DNA from: Panax quinquefolius
Taxonomy: Eukaryota; Streptophyta; Magnoliopsida; Apiales; Araliaceae
DNA length: 64,000 bases
NCBI GenBank assembly: GCA_020205615.1
Contig: CM035171.1
Location: 9,794,160-9,858,159, forward strand
Direction of reading: 5' to 3'
This document shows, piece after piece, positions 1-9,966 of the stretch (its first letter is position 1; the number at the start of each line of letters is the position of its first letter). Under the pieces are notes generated by a model. The model saw only the letters and a program-made list of their open reading frames with translations, was not told the origin of the DNA and searched no databases. The translations under genes were made by a program, and so were the position numbers.

Positions 1-30
1 TCCTCTTACCATCTACAGTGGTCTTAGAGA
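1..30 (+). other. Possible 5' LTR end and primer-binding site of copia-1
   Basis: The first 17 bases end in TCTACA and resemble the end of the 3' LTR of the same element near 13556, which ends CTTACA. They are followed by TGGTCTTAGAGA, a decayed match to the usual initiator-Met primer site TGGTATCAGAGC. Most of the 5' LTR would lie left of the window. This is a tentative reading from short similarity. Confidence 0.35.
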
Positions 31-261
31 GAAAAATTCAGATTTGTTTGGTGTTAGGCTTACTATTAGTTCGTTTGGCCCAACTGGTGCTTGCTCCTTA
101 AAGGTTCCTTTACTGTTATTTCAGTGGGCTCATAGTCTAAAGAACAAATTAGCTGCACTAATTTGTTTTTTCTCTCTCGGGAATAAATCCTCTGCCATTT
201 TCGAGCCTGTTAATTATCCTTTATTTTCTTGGATAATTCTTGTTACTCCTATTACCTCACC

Positions 262-1450
262 ATGGCAGAATCTAGTTCCATTCATAGTGATGGTACTATT
301 GAAACCAATAAAGGACAGTTGATTAGAAATCATCATCTCAACTCGGCTTTGGTTCGGCTTTGGTTCTTAGTCCATTTAAGTTGGATGGAAACAATTATCT
401 AGATTGGTCCCAAGCATGTCGTATGTCAATTGAAGCTAACCGGATGCAACACTTCACTAGTATAACAACCATGCCTATACAAGCAGTCCGTGTGGCCCAA
501 GAAGAATGAAAATCTGATAACTCCATGGTAAAAACATGAATGGAACCCAATATAAGGAGTAGTTACAAGTTCTTAGATACTGCACATCCGTAAACGAATC
601 CGTGAGTTGGGTCAAGAGGAGAAGTTTGTGGCACAATATTTTGCAGAGATTAATGTACTTTGGCAGGAGCTCGATCATTATCGGTTTTTTCAGCCAAATG
701 TATGGAAGATACAACTGTTTATAAAAAGTTTGTTAATGAAGATAGAGTTGCAGCTTAGCCGGTTTGAATATAGAATTCGATCAAGTTCGCGCACAGCTAC
801 TTGGTCAGACACCTTTCCATCATTGCGAGAGGCTCATGCTAGAGTCCAGTAAGAGGAAAGTAGACATCGGGTGATAGTTCTAAATTTAAATCCTGACCGA
901 TCACCCATGATTACTTTGTATCCTAAGCTTTGACTCTCCCATTCCTTCTCCTATTGAGAAGGAGTCCCGCGAATGTGACTATTGTGGGGAAAGAATTATA
1001 TCAGGGATCGTTGTTTTAAGCTTCATGGGCGTCCTAAAGGACGTGGAGGGCGGTTTGGTCATGGACGTGGATCTCATGCCTACATGTCTACCCCTCCACT
1101 TTCGGTCGATGTATCCAGTACTACAGACACTACTACTGCACTCACTCTTGAGAAAATCTCAGTTTTCGAAAATTCTGTTCCAAACCTACTTAGGTATACC
1201 TTCTTGTGTCTTTCATGTTTCATCCACTTGCCCTAGTTGGATTATAGACACAGGTGCCTCCGAACATATAACTGGGTCCTCCATACTCTTTACTTCACAC
1301 ATGCCCCGCTTTGGAAAAGACAAGGTTCGAGTAGCTGATGGCTCCCTGTCTTCTATCTCTGGGAGTGGTTCTGTAGTTTTTACCCCTTCATTGACATTAT
1401 CATCTGTTCTCCATATCCCTTCATTTACTGCAAATTTATTATTTGTCTAA
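262..1450 (+). pseudogene. copia-1 gag, zinc knuckle and protease (broken)
   Basis: The likely gag start is ATG 262 (MAESSSIHSDG). After about 90 nt an 11-bp tandem copy of GGCTTTGGTTC throws the frame off, but the typical copia motif PFKLDGNNYLDW is readable in the shifted frame near 365-410. A gag helical segment (EEKFVAQYFAEINVLWQELD) lies at about 620-680. A zinc-knuckle relic CDYCG...CFKLHG lies at 975-1030, followed by a Gly/Arg-rich tail. The aspartic protease is at about 1215-1450, with active-site DTGASEHITG near 1250, where families usually have D[ST]GAS. Translation stops at 1450. The parts are in the correct copia order, but no single frame joins them. Confidence 0.8.
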
Positions 1451-1635
1451 CGTCTTTCTGAATCTATATTGTTCAGTAACCTTTTTTCCAAATCATTGTG
1501 TTTTTCAGGACTTGGTGACAAGGAAAAAGATTAGTAGTGGTAGTGCAATTAATGGTCTCTATTTCTTAGATGTTCGCTCATCTAACATGTTCTCTACATA
1601 AGCTCTTCACTCTATTTCTGACTCCAGTCTGACCT

Positions 1636-2480
1636 CTCTCCATCAATGACATCGTCGTTTGGGTCATCCTTCCTTTTCAGTATTAGAGTCTTTATTTTCA
1701 TCATTGGTTAAGTAATGTAACAAAAATCTGTGTGAACCATGTGAATTCGGTAAACATAAACGTTCGACTTATTCTGCTATTAACAGTCGTCATTCTGAGT
1801 CTTTTGCTATTATCCATACTGATGTGTGGGGACCCTCTCGGGTTGTTTCCCGTTTTGGTTTTAGATGGTTTGTTAACTTTATTGATTGTCATTCTCGTGT
1901 CACTTGGATTTACCTTTTGCGTTCCAAAAATGAAGTTTTTGATTGTTTTCAAGACTTTCATAAAATAATTCAAACCCAATTTAACGCTAAAGTCAAAATT
2001 CTTCATAGTGATAATGGTCGTGAATATAGTAATAATCATGTTTTTGAATCTTACCTCTCTCAGCATAGCATAATTCTTCAAACCTCCTATGTCAAAACTC
2101 CAGAACAAAATGTAGTGGCGGAAAGAAAAAATCAACAATTACTAGAGGTCGTCTGCACTCTTATTTTCAAATTGGCAACCCTTAAATTTCTATGGGGAGA
2201 TGTGGTTCTGACTGCTGCATTCCTTTTCAACCACCTTCCCTCTAGAATCCTTGGAAACAAAAGTCCTATCTCTTTTCTCCAAAACATAACCAGTCCTTTG
2301 CCTCGCGTTTTTGGTTGTGTGTTATGTTCATGATAAATCTCCCACTCGGAGAAAATTAGATCCCAAGACTCTTCGGTGTGTTTTCATTGGGTATTCTCCA
2401 AATCAAAAAGGTTATAAATATTATCATCCTCCTAACAAAGTCCTTGTCACTAGGGATGTCACCTTTTGGGATTTGGCACC
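1636..2480 (+). pseudogene. copia-1 integrase (broken)
   Basis: The N-terminal zinc-binding part reads as HRRLGHPS near 1648 and C..CEFGKHKRS near 1730-1765, with a stop between. The catalytic core is open at 1824-2333: WGPSR, then FVNFIDCHSRVTW, then HSDNGREY, then a segment with the conserved Glu in the usual NVVAERKN context. These supply the D, D and E of the integrase triad. A frame change near 2315 leads to the C-terminal GKS-like region (KLDPKTLRCVFIGYS, KGYKYYHP, VTRDVTF) typical of copia integrases. Confidence 0.85.
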
Positions 2481-2879
2481 TTTTTATTCTTTTTCATCTT
2501 CTCCTCAGGGGAGGATGTTATTGATGAGGAGAACCTTCCTTTTGAGGTTACAAGTTTTACTTTCCCTATTCCGATGAGCCTGTTCCGGTTGTGGTTTCTG
2601 ATAATTCTACACAGGGGGAATTACATGAACTTGAGCCTAAGTTGAGGACCTATGTTCGAAGAGGCAAGAATAAGGTCACCATTTCTGCACCAACCTTGCT
2701 TCGACCCTAATCCTACTTGTTTTTCTGATGATATTGACATTCATATTGCTCTTAGAAAAGGGTTCGATCTTGCACTCAATACCCTATCTCTAGTTTCTTA
2801 ACCTATAATAAATTATCTGCATCCTACCACTCATTTGTTTCTTCCTTGTATTCAATATCTATTCCTCATGGGTGAAGAG

Positions 2880-3474
2880 AAGCAATCCGTGATGAGAATT
2901 GGAAACATGCTATGATTGAGGAGATGAATGCTCTGAAAAAGAATTATATATGGGAACTAGTTACTCTTCTTTATAGAAAAAAACCAGTTGGTTGCAAATG
3001 GGTATATAAAGTTAAACAGAAGCCAGATGGGATAGTTGAGAGACTCAAAGTCAGGTTAGTTGTAAAAGGGTATACTCAAACCCATGTGATTAATTACCAG
3101 AAGACATTTACTCCTGTGATGAAGATGAACTCTATTCGTACCATAATCTCATGTGTATGGAACTTCGGCTGGGATATTTCAACAATTGGTATTGAAAATG
3201 CATTCCTTCGTGGTGACTTGGAAGAATCAGTATATATGAAAATACCCTCTGGTTTTGTTTCATCTATCCTTTGCCAAGGGTAAGGTTTGTAAACTGCGAA
3301 AGGCCTTATATGGTTTGAAACAATTTCCCAGAGCTTGGTTCGGTAGATTCCACAAAACAATGATAAGATTTTGGTACAAGCAGAGTCGAGCAGATCACAC
3401 TCTATTTGTCAAACAGATAAATGGCAAGACTATCATTCTTATTGTTTATGATGATGACACTGTGGAGACGGGGG
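2880..3474 (+). pseudogene. copia-1 reverse transcriptase, 5' half
   Basis: An open stretch at 2912-3283 has the copia reverse transcriptase signature: KKPVGCKWVYKVKQKPDG, then RLVVKGYTQ, then the decayed IENAFLRGDLEESVYMKIPSGF block. Frame changes near 3255 lead to CKLRKALYGLKQFPRAWF and the catalytic segment IVYDDDTVETGDN at about 3440-3474. The usual YVDD is YDDD here. The reading is cut at 3479, where gypsy-1 is inserted. The next residues of the domain resume at 12469. Confidence 0.9.
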
Positions 3475-3479
3475 ATAAT
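3475..3479. repeat. 5-bp target site duplication, left copy (gypsy-1)
   Basis: ATAAT sits directly before the TGTGAGACCCC start of the gypsy-1 LTR. The identical ATAAT follows the ...GGCGTCACA end at 12464-12468. A 5-bp duplication is the size expected for Ty3/gypsy integrase. Confidence 0.95.
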
Positions 3480-4195
3480 TGTGAGACCCCAGATTTTATC
3501 AATAAAGATTTAAATTTTGTCGAAATAATTTTTTAATATTATGGTGTGAATTTGAGATAATATTATAGTTGTGGGTAGTATTTATAAATTTTGCAAAGTA
3601 TGCAAGTGGTTATATTATATTCGATTGGTGGGGAATATTCGGTTTAGCGGGAATATTCATACAACGGCTCAATCATTGGTGGACCCCACAATGTAATTAT
3701 TGTTGGATTGAGAAAACGACAAAAATATTTTATTGAAATAACGGCGGAAGTTTTACTGGTTGATCTTGTTGAACTACTCTTGGTAGTAAAAGTACAAGAT
3801 GTACGTGTGGTTGCATAGTAGCACACCAGTATTGATTATCGATGCTTATGTGAGAAGTCACCAGGTTTGATTCCATTATTGTCGATTAATAATATGAATT
3901 ATTATAATGATAATGACGTTTTGTTTTATTCAGTATTATTAACGTAATAAAAGTAAACATCTTTTATATAAAATGTAATACTTTATTAAAGTTATTCTAT
4001 AAATAGAATATATTATATTTTATTATGCATAGTGTTGCATAGTGTTTTGCAAAGTTGTTTGCATAGTAAAATATTTTTATATAAATAGAATATATGATAT
4101 TTTATTTAAAAGATTTTGCTTTAAATATGGATAGTCGATTAAAGTAAATCAATCTGGACCGCTTCATGGATTAATTACTATGCATTCTATTTTCC

Positions 4196-4202
4196 TATAA
4201 AT
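4196..4202 (+). promoter_or_regulatory. LTR TATA box, gypsy-1 5' LTR
   Basis: TATAAAT in the context CCTATAAATGAAAGC, about 715 bp into the LTR, upstream of a purine-rich stretch. The same box sits at 10703-10709 in the 3' LTR, and an equivalent TATAAATA is found in the gypsy-2 LTRs. It likely marks the U3/R boundary region and implies a transcribed R/U5 of about 1.7 kb. Confidence 0.6.
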
Positions 4203-5078
4203 GAAAGCTCATTCCTTCATTATTTTCTTACGAATTCACCAAACTCTGAGAGAGAAATTATAGAGAGAAGCTATAGAGAAAATCTATAGAGAGAAAGAAG
4301 AAGAGTATTACGGTACTTCACTACTTTGATATCCAAAGTGTCTTTTACGGTAAGGGATATTATTCTTTTGTATTCAAAAGAGAACTTCATTATTCCATTT
4401 CTTCATTGTTACATTGGAATAACTTTGTATACGCTTAATACCTATATACTTGGTGACATTCTTCTATTATTCTGCCTTTATTATTCCATTGGAACATCCT
4501 TCATGTCAGGCTTTCTGTACGCCTTGACTGGTTCCGCCTTTATTATTCTGTCTTTATTATTATTCTCGCTGGAATATCTTATCGTGTTTTACACCGACTG
4601 GTTCCATCTTTATTATTACAGATTTATTATTCTATGGAATAACTCGTCTACATCTTTAATCTACCGCATGCATGGTGATTTCATTGTTATTCCATTCTTT
4701 ATTATTCTGTTGAACATCCTGCTTGGTGTGAATTTCACGACACGGTTCCGTTATTATTATTATTACATTGGAATAACTTTTGCACTGTCTTGATCTATCG
4801 CATGCGTGGTGATTTCTTTTGTTATTCCATTCTTTATTATACCCAGGTTGGTTAAAACTTTGACTTCTATACTCCATGAAATTAGTAGAATATCCTTGAT
4901 ATTTGCGTTTCATCCAATATCTTTTCATGAAAATATTCTTCCGATCATTCTTGAATTTTACTCTACAAAACAAAGATTGCGTGTTGACAATTTGGGCGTT
5001 AATAATTCTGGATAAAATAATTTTTGAACTTGTTTTATTAAATTCTTATATCATTGTCATCATCCTCATGTTTATATT

Positions 5079-5375
5079 ATGTTGAAAGTCATCTCAGGCA
5101 CATGTAATGCGTAGATGGACTTGGTATGATTATGACCGAAACTATTCTTGTAATCATGGCCGTAATGTTACAAATGATGTGATGAAAGTTATCTTTGGCT
5201 TACGTGCATAGATGGACTTAGTATGATTATGACCGAGGATCATTCGGTATAATCATGACTTAATTATAAATGATGTGATAAAAGTCCTCGATTGGCTCAT
5301 AAAGCATTGATGAATAGTTTTTGGTATGATTATGACCGTGGTTTATTCGGTATAGTCGCGACCATTGATGATTTA
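5079..5375 (+). repeat. Three tandem ~100-bp palindromic units in gypsy-1 5' LTR
   Basis: Three head-to-tail units (about 5079-5179, 5180-5276, 5277-5375) share TAGATGGACTT and GTATGATTATGACCG. Each contains an imperfect palindrome. The best is ATGATTATGACCGA (5223-5236) against TCGGTATAATCAT (5244-5256): 13 paired bases, one bulge, a 7-base loop. Units 1 and 3 pair less well, at 5126-5157 and 5326-5357. The array lies downstream of the TATA box, so it would be in the RNA leader. The copy in the 3' LTR is at about 11590-11890. Confidence 0.8.
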
Positions 5376-5954
5376 ATAAAAATTCTTGGCCGTGTGAAGT
5401 ACGTGGATGATTAGATGTGGTGGAATATTTATTAAAGTTTGAGTCTCAAATTATAACGATGATGAAAAACCTTTTAAATCATAAAAGATAGTAGATTTTA
5501 TTTTCTACTTGACTTTTTAATGGATTGTTGGTTCACTGTAGTTAAACTTGATGTTCATTATATTTTATCGCTTTAACAATCTTTGTTGAGGCTAATGATA
5601 ATTTATTTTGCATTATCTTAGTCATAATATTTCTTCTTGAGCTAGTTGAGCTCTTTTCTTTTCACTTTATTCTCTTGAAATGAGAATATAGGCGGGGACG
5701 AGTCGGGGAGCGGAGTAATGGTCCGGAGGATAGCATTAGTAGTCCTCACTATTCTCGTGAAATAGTGTGATAATAATTGTAATAAGGACTCCTTTTGAGT
5801 TTGTATAATATCTAGTAGACAATATTTGTATTCAAACTCACGCTTTATGTCGTATTGTACCACGACAGCTATATTAGTAAAGTTGTATTTAAATTACATA
5901 CCATGTATCGACTACCCAAGATGGGTGATGTATACCTAATTTTGGGGCGTCACG

Positions 5955-6118
5955 ATTAGTATCGTAGCTATAAGTAAAGAGCCCCGAGCCTCTCATTGGT
6001 GACTTCTGTTTGATGGGGGATGCACCGAAGCCGCACTCTCCGTAGGGGACGCCTTGCTTCTGCGGTGTGACCGATAGTATAAATGAGGTGTCTTTGTCCA
6101 TTGATGGGACATTTGTCA
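5955..6118 (+). repeat. ~160-bp insertion at the gypsy-1 primer-binding site
   Basis: In gypsy-2 the LTR end is followed at once by TTGGTATCGAGCTTAGG. In gypsy-1 a decayed GATTAGTATCG follows the LTR, then about 160 bp of extra sequence, then GATTAATATCGAGCTTAGG at 6119. A similar block starting AGCTATAAGTAAAG occurs again at 7902. The duplicated GATTARTATCG flanks suggest an insertion or local duplication that moved the primer site away from the LTR. The identity of the block is unknown. Confidence 0.6.
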
Positions 6119-6288
6119 TGATTAATATCGAGCTTAGGATATGATCCTGGCTAAGATGTGAGATAAGAACTAGGAGGAGAGAGACGGAAATTCCTTCGCT
6201 AGTATGACCTACCTAAGTTTATTTGGTATTTAATTGGTCACGTCGGCCAGTATAGGGATAATATGTGACGTGTTAATTAACCCTTGTT

Positions 6289-7134
6289 TTGTGGCGATGT
6301 TTGAAAATGACATCCAAAAATGTTGAGATAAGCAATGGAGCACAAGAGATCGCTGAGCCTCCACGCATCAATAATCGGGATAATGTGCGACGGGATGGCG
6401 ATAATCCTCCCGTAAACAACAACACCGATCAAATGACGAACGACCAGATGCGTTTAGGAGTTTTTAGAATTCAATGCAACATCGATCGAACGGCGGCGGC
6501 TCTGCTCATAAAGTAGGTGAAAATAATGGCAACCCACGGTCTGGTCACCGCTAAGCGCTTCAAGGAGCCGGGACCACCGGAGTTTTTGGAGAAAGCCGAA
6601 CCACTTAAAAGCGAGAGACGTGGTTAAAGCGAGATCACCAAGATATTTGATGTCTTGGGATGCTCAGAGGAGCAAAAGGTTCCATTTGCCACCTTTATGT
6701 TGCGTGAAGAGGCAGATTACGGGTGGGAATCTGTAAAACGTACCCAGATTGACATACTCAAGATGTCTTGGGAGAAGTTCCAAGAGTCGTTTCAACGACA
6801 AGTACTTTCCCGAAAGTATTCGGCATACGTGAAGGAGGTGGAGTTTATCAAGTTTGAGCAAAATAATATGACCGTGTCACAGTATGAGGCTAAGTTTGCC
6901 GAGTTATCTCGGTTTGCATCCCATTTGGTCGATAATGAGGAGCGAATGACGCGAATGTTTTTAAGAGGTTTGAAACCCGATATACGTCAATACCTAATTT
7001 CTCATAAACTTTGTTTGTATTCAGATATTGTGAATAGGGCTCAGTTATTGGAGCGCGATAATGAGTTAGCACAACCAAAAGGTAACGACCAACAACACAA
7101 TAATAATTGTATGCAGGTGGCAACGGCCATCTAA
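6289..7134 (+). pseudogene. gypsy-1 gag (broken)
   Basis: The first frame (6298-6516, ATG-rich region) gives a hydrophilic N-terminus ending in a stop. After a frame change the retrotransposon gag domain is open at 6655-7134. Readable landmarks are FDVLGCSEEQKVPFATFMLR, then SWEKFQESFQRQ, then FIKFEQNNMTVSQYEAKFAELS, then MFLRGLKPDIRQYL. These match the Retrotrans_gag family of Ty3/gypsy elements. It would form the capsid-like particle. It ends at a stop at 7134, before the zinc knuckles. Confidence 0.85.
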
Positions 7135-7274
7135 CAACGATAACCATCGTGGAAATTATCATTTAAATTGGTAACCATGGCCAAGATAATAGGAATGAAA
7201 ATTTCAAGAAGAGGAAATTCAACAATGATGGAAAGACGTCAAAGACCAAAGACCCGTTGTTAAGGAAGGAGAAC

Positions 7275-7500
7275 GACCACCTATCATATGTTTCAAATGC
7301 GGAGGGGAGGGACATATCAGTCCAAACTGCACGATGTCATCTAAAGCATGTTATAATTGTGGAAAAGAAGGTCACTTAGCCCGATTTTGTCGTTCACCGA
7401 AGACAAGTTCAACTAGGATGGAGACACCAAAGACCGCTTCGAGAAAAGTCAAAATCGGTAGTGTAAGGAGAGCGTTTTTTGACTTCTCAAAAAGCGAGTA
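7275..7500 (+). pseudogene. gypsy-1 gag nucleocapsid: two CCHC zinc knuckles
   Basis: Two zinc knuckles are readable in one frame: CFKCGGEGHISPNC at about 7291-7332 and CYNCGKEGHLARFC at about 7351-7392. The sequence is Lys/Arg rich on both sides. Such modules bind retrotransposon RNA in the gag particle. The segment is separated by frame shifts from the gag domain upstream. Confidence 0.85.
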
Positions 7501-7539
7501 ACCCGAACGAAGTTAGCACGAGTTAGTTAATTATAAATT

Positions 7540-7901
7540 ACTGAAGTCTATACCTTATAAGATACCGGGTTCTACCCATTATTTTATCTCTCTTGCTTGC
7601 GTTCAACGCTTTAAATTTGACTCAGGAGAAGTTAGACTTTGACTTATTGGTTGAAACTTCGTTAGTAGGAGCCTTTGTTACCTCTACTTGCTTTTTAAAT
7701 CTTGTTTGATTCAAATAAACACTTTCACGTTACTTGTCGATCTTTTTTTTTTAAAATATCGGCCTTTGATGTGATTTTAGGAATCAATTGGTTAACTAAT
7801 CATCATGCTTTTAAATGGTTGTTAGCTTTTATATTCATAACCAACTTTGTTGTGCGAATTCAAGTAACCAAACCATTAAAGTCAATCATTGTCATATCAA
7901 G
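7540..7901 (+). pseudogene. gypsy-1 protease relic
   Basis: The region can be aligned by eye with the gypsy-2 protease at 56560-56990. Shared parts are a tyrosine/valine-rich start where the active site should be, a segment of the EKLDFDL type, then FDVILGINWLTNHHA in the open frame 7702-7911. The catalytic DSGA motif is not preserved. The frame breaks before 7902, where the AGCTATAAGTAAAG repeat begins. Confidence 0.65.
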
Positions 7902-8060
7902 CTATAAGTAAAGATCCTCGAACCTTTCGTTGTTGACTTCCTTGTGTGGAATGCACCGAGGCCGACTTTCTCTAGGCGACATCATGAAAGAAGATGGCGA
8001 GTTGATAGGCATCATTATGAGGTGCTATCTAGGTTAAAGGATAGAAGTCACAGTTGGTAT
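7902..8060 (+). repeat. Second copy of the AGCTATAAGTAAAG repeat
   Basis: The first ~85 bp resemble the block at 5966-6062, sharing AGCTATAAGTAAAGA, GATGCACCGA and a CTAGG-like core; similarity then fades. It interrupts the protease region where gypsy-2 continues without a break. It ends near GTCACAGTTGGTATCAATG, which itself resembles an LTR end plus primer site. Its origin is unknown. Confidence 0.5.
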
Positions 8061-8159
8061 CAATGTGACGATTATCCAAGTTTTGGATGAGAGTCACAGA
8101 TTTTGAATGATATTTCTATCATTAATAAATTTCTTGACGTATTCTTGAAGACTTTCTAG

Positions 8160-8215
8160 CCTACCCTAGGCGTGAAATCGAATTTTGTATTGACCCCAAA
8201 GATAAAAAACCCATT
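8160..8215 (+). pseudogene. gypsy-1 reverse transcriptase stub
   Basis: The segment reads LPRREIEFCIDPKDKKPIS (approximately), the block that opens the Ty3/gypsy reverse transcriptase. It aligns with gypsy-2 at 57058-57130. The match stops abruptly at about 8216, and the palm domain with the catalytic aspartates is absent from this element. Confidence 0.65.
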
Positions 8216-9890
8216 TCTTAAACCCTCAAATATTTCTTCAACTAAAAGGATCTGTTTACGTGGATTATGATGAAAGTCATAATAAAAGCATTGGACTAAT
8301 AAAAATCATGGGTATACGTGGTATTAGTAAGTGTTATAATGAGTTATGTTGGTTATTATGAGAAAACATGAAAGTTTCTTAGAAATCACAAAGAGTTGAA
8401 AATCAGATTTTGTGAAAAACGTAACATGAAATTCAATTGACCATATCTCCTAATATAATTTTGAATTTTTCAGTGTGGTCAAGTTCTAGAGTTAGATCTA
8501 TGAGTTTTGTAGCATCTCCAAGTGGAATCACTTTGAAAAGGTGTTGTAGATTTACGTGTGGACTGATTTTGATAAAGAATGAAAAAAGCTGGAAATATCA
8601 AAAAGCTACTGATTTTATTTTTAAAAGGGCATTTTCGGCCACTTAAATTATGAGAAAATTCTAGCCTTTTGGGAAATGAAAGTATATGGTATAAGGTAAC
8701 TCCTGTCCAAAAATGAGCTTATTCTCGACTTAAAATGAGCAAGTTATGACCATTTCAATATTTAGGTTTTTCCGATTTAAAAACGATATAACCGAGTTCT
8801 ACAACTCAGATGACCATGAAATTTAAACTGAGGCTCACATTAACATGTATAAGGTCCCGCCAAAATTTGGAAATTTCGAGTTAACCTTGAGGTAGCTAAT
8901 TTCTTAATGAATTAATTAGAAATTGATTTTTGAAAAATAGTAAATGAATTTTAAAAATTCCGAGAAAAATGTATGTTCATTATGGGACTATATTATGCTA
9001 AATCCCGAAAAAGAAATATATTTGGACTCGATTTGGTATTTTCTATGAAAATAGTTTAATTACTGAACATATGAGTTAAATATGTTATGTGAAGTAACAA
9101 AGTTGAAAATAGGATTTTATATGACTAGAGAATCCTATATAGAGTATATGCATATATTTTTTTTGATGAGGATTTGATCATTGGTGATGATATCTTATGA
9201 GTATGACATTTTGAATGATTAAATGCATTATATGGTAAAGCGTAAACAATTGAAATAAATTGTTTATAAATTTAAGAAGTGATTAAAATATTGTTATAAT
9301 ATTAATGATATTAGATTATGAGATTATTAAGTGATTGATAACATGGGGATATTCTTGAATCTGGATAAATTATATTATAAATGTTTAATATTTATCATTT
9401 ATCTCATTTGATTGATTCTTTATATCATTATCCTCATGCTTATATTGTGTTGAAAGTCATCCGTGGCTTACGTGCGTAGATGGACTTGGTTTGATTATGA
9501 CCGAGGATTGTTCAGATAATCATAACCGTAATTGAAAACACGATTATCTTTGTACGTAGTGCATGGATAATTGTGGTCGTGATACTAATGAATACACGAT
9601 TATCTTTGGTAGTAGTCATGGATAATTTGTGGTCGTGATACTAATGAATACACGATTATCTTTGGTAGTAGTGCATGGATAATTTGTGGTCGTGATATTA
9701 ATGAAAACACGAATATCCCCGCCGATGAGTGCAATGGATAATTCGTGGTCGGTGATACTATTAAGGTGAGTCTCAAAGATTATTGGTTTTATGATTGTAT
9801 ATCTTTGGCCCAGTCTGCAAAGATGAATTGTTAATGAATATCTTTGGTAGGATTGCAAAGATGAATTTAATGTTTTCAACGATAAAGGTA
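8216..9890 (+). repeat. LTR-like replacement segment with a four-unit hairpin array
   Basis: This occupies the place of most of pol. About 9410-9530 matches the hairpin-repeat part of the gypsy-1 LTR (TTGAAAGTCATC, TAGATGGACTTGGT). At 9538-9765 there are four tandem units of about 57 bp with ACACGATTATCTTTGG and TCGTGATA ends, then two ATCTTTGG...GCAAAGATGAAT units at about 9800-9870 like those of the gypsy-2 LTR. The stretch 8216-9410 has no gene. It looks like non-coding LTR sequence of a related family. The parent LTR and its borders are not resolved. Confidence 0.6.
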
Positions 9891-9899
9891 TTCAAGGTA

Positions 9900-9966
9900 T
9901 CCTCACCTCTTATCATACCGTGTATGTACCCTAATTTCGAGGGCTTAATTCCATAAGTAGGGAGAT
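9900..9966 (+). other. gypsy-1 pol 3' end and polypurine tract
   Basis: The end of pol is recognisable by comparison with gypsy-2 at 62430-62503. Both have a TATCCTCACCT stretch, then an AATTTCGAGG motif, then a purine-rich run ending directly at the LTR (AAGTAGGGAGAT here). The polypurine tract primes plus-strand synthesis. It shows the internal deletion did not remove this cis-acting site. Confidence 0.75.

Larger units (their letters stand above)
1..3479 (+). mobile_element. Ty1/copia retrotransposon copia-1, left part
   Basis: This decayed autonomous-type copia element has the order gag, zinc knuckle, protease, integrase, reverse transcriptase, the order that defines Ty1/copia. Reading frames are broken by stops and short indels throughout. 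The element is interrupted inside the reverse transcriptase at 3479 by the gypsy-1 element and resumes at 12464. Its 3' LTR is at 13384-13556. Integrase before reverse transcriptase excludes Ty3/gypsy. It cannot encode its own proteins as it stands. Confidence 0.9.
3480..5954 (+). repeat. gypsy-1 5' LTR
   Basis: Starts TGTGAGACCCC and ends GGGGCGTCACG, against ...GTCACA in the 3' LTR. At about 2.5 kb it is a long LTR. Contents in order: an AT-rich U3; a TATA box near 4196; a purine-rich GAGA stretch (4248-4312); degenerate repeats built on TCTTTATTATTCC (about 4380-4830); and three tandem units of about 100 bp holding palindromes (5079-5375). The open frames at 4326-4793 and 4656-4973 are by-products of the TTATT repeats and are not genes. 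Confidence 0.93.

Noticed and set aside
4326..4793. 155-residue plus-strand frame in the gypsy-1 LTR (hydrophobic, Phe/Ile/Tyr rich)
   Set aside because: It is made by the TTTATTATT repeats of the LTR and has no equivalent frame in the 3' LTR. Not a membrane protein gene.
9538..9765. Four regular ~57-bp units suggesting a CRISPR-like array
   Set aside because: Units are tandem with no unique spacers, lie inside a plant retrotransposon and resemble LTR repeats.
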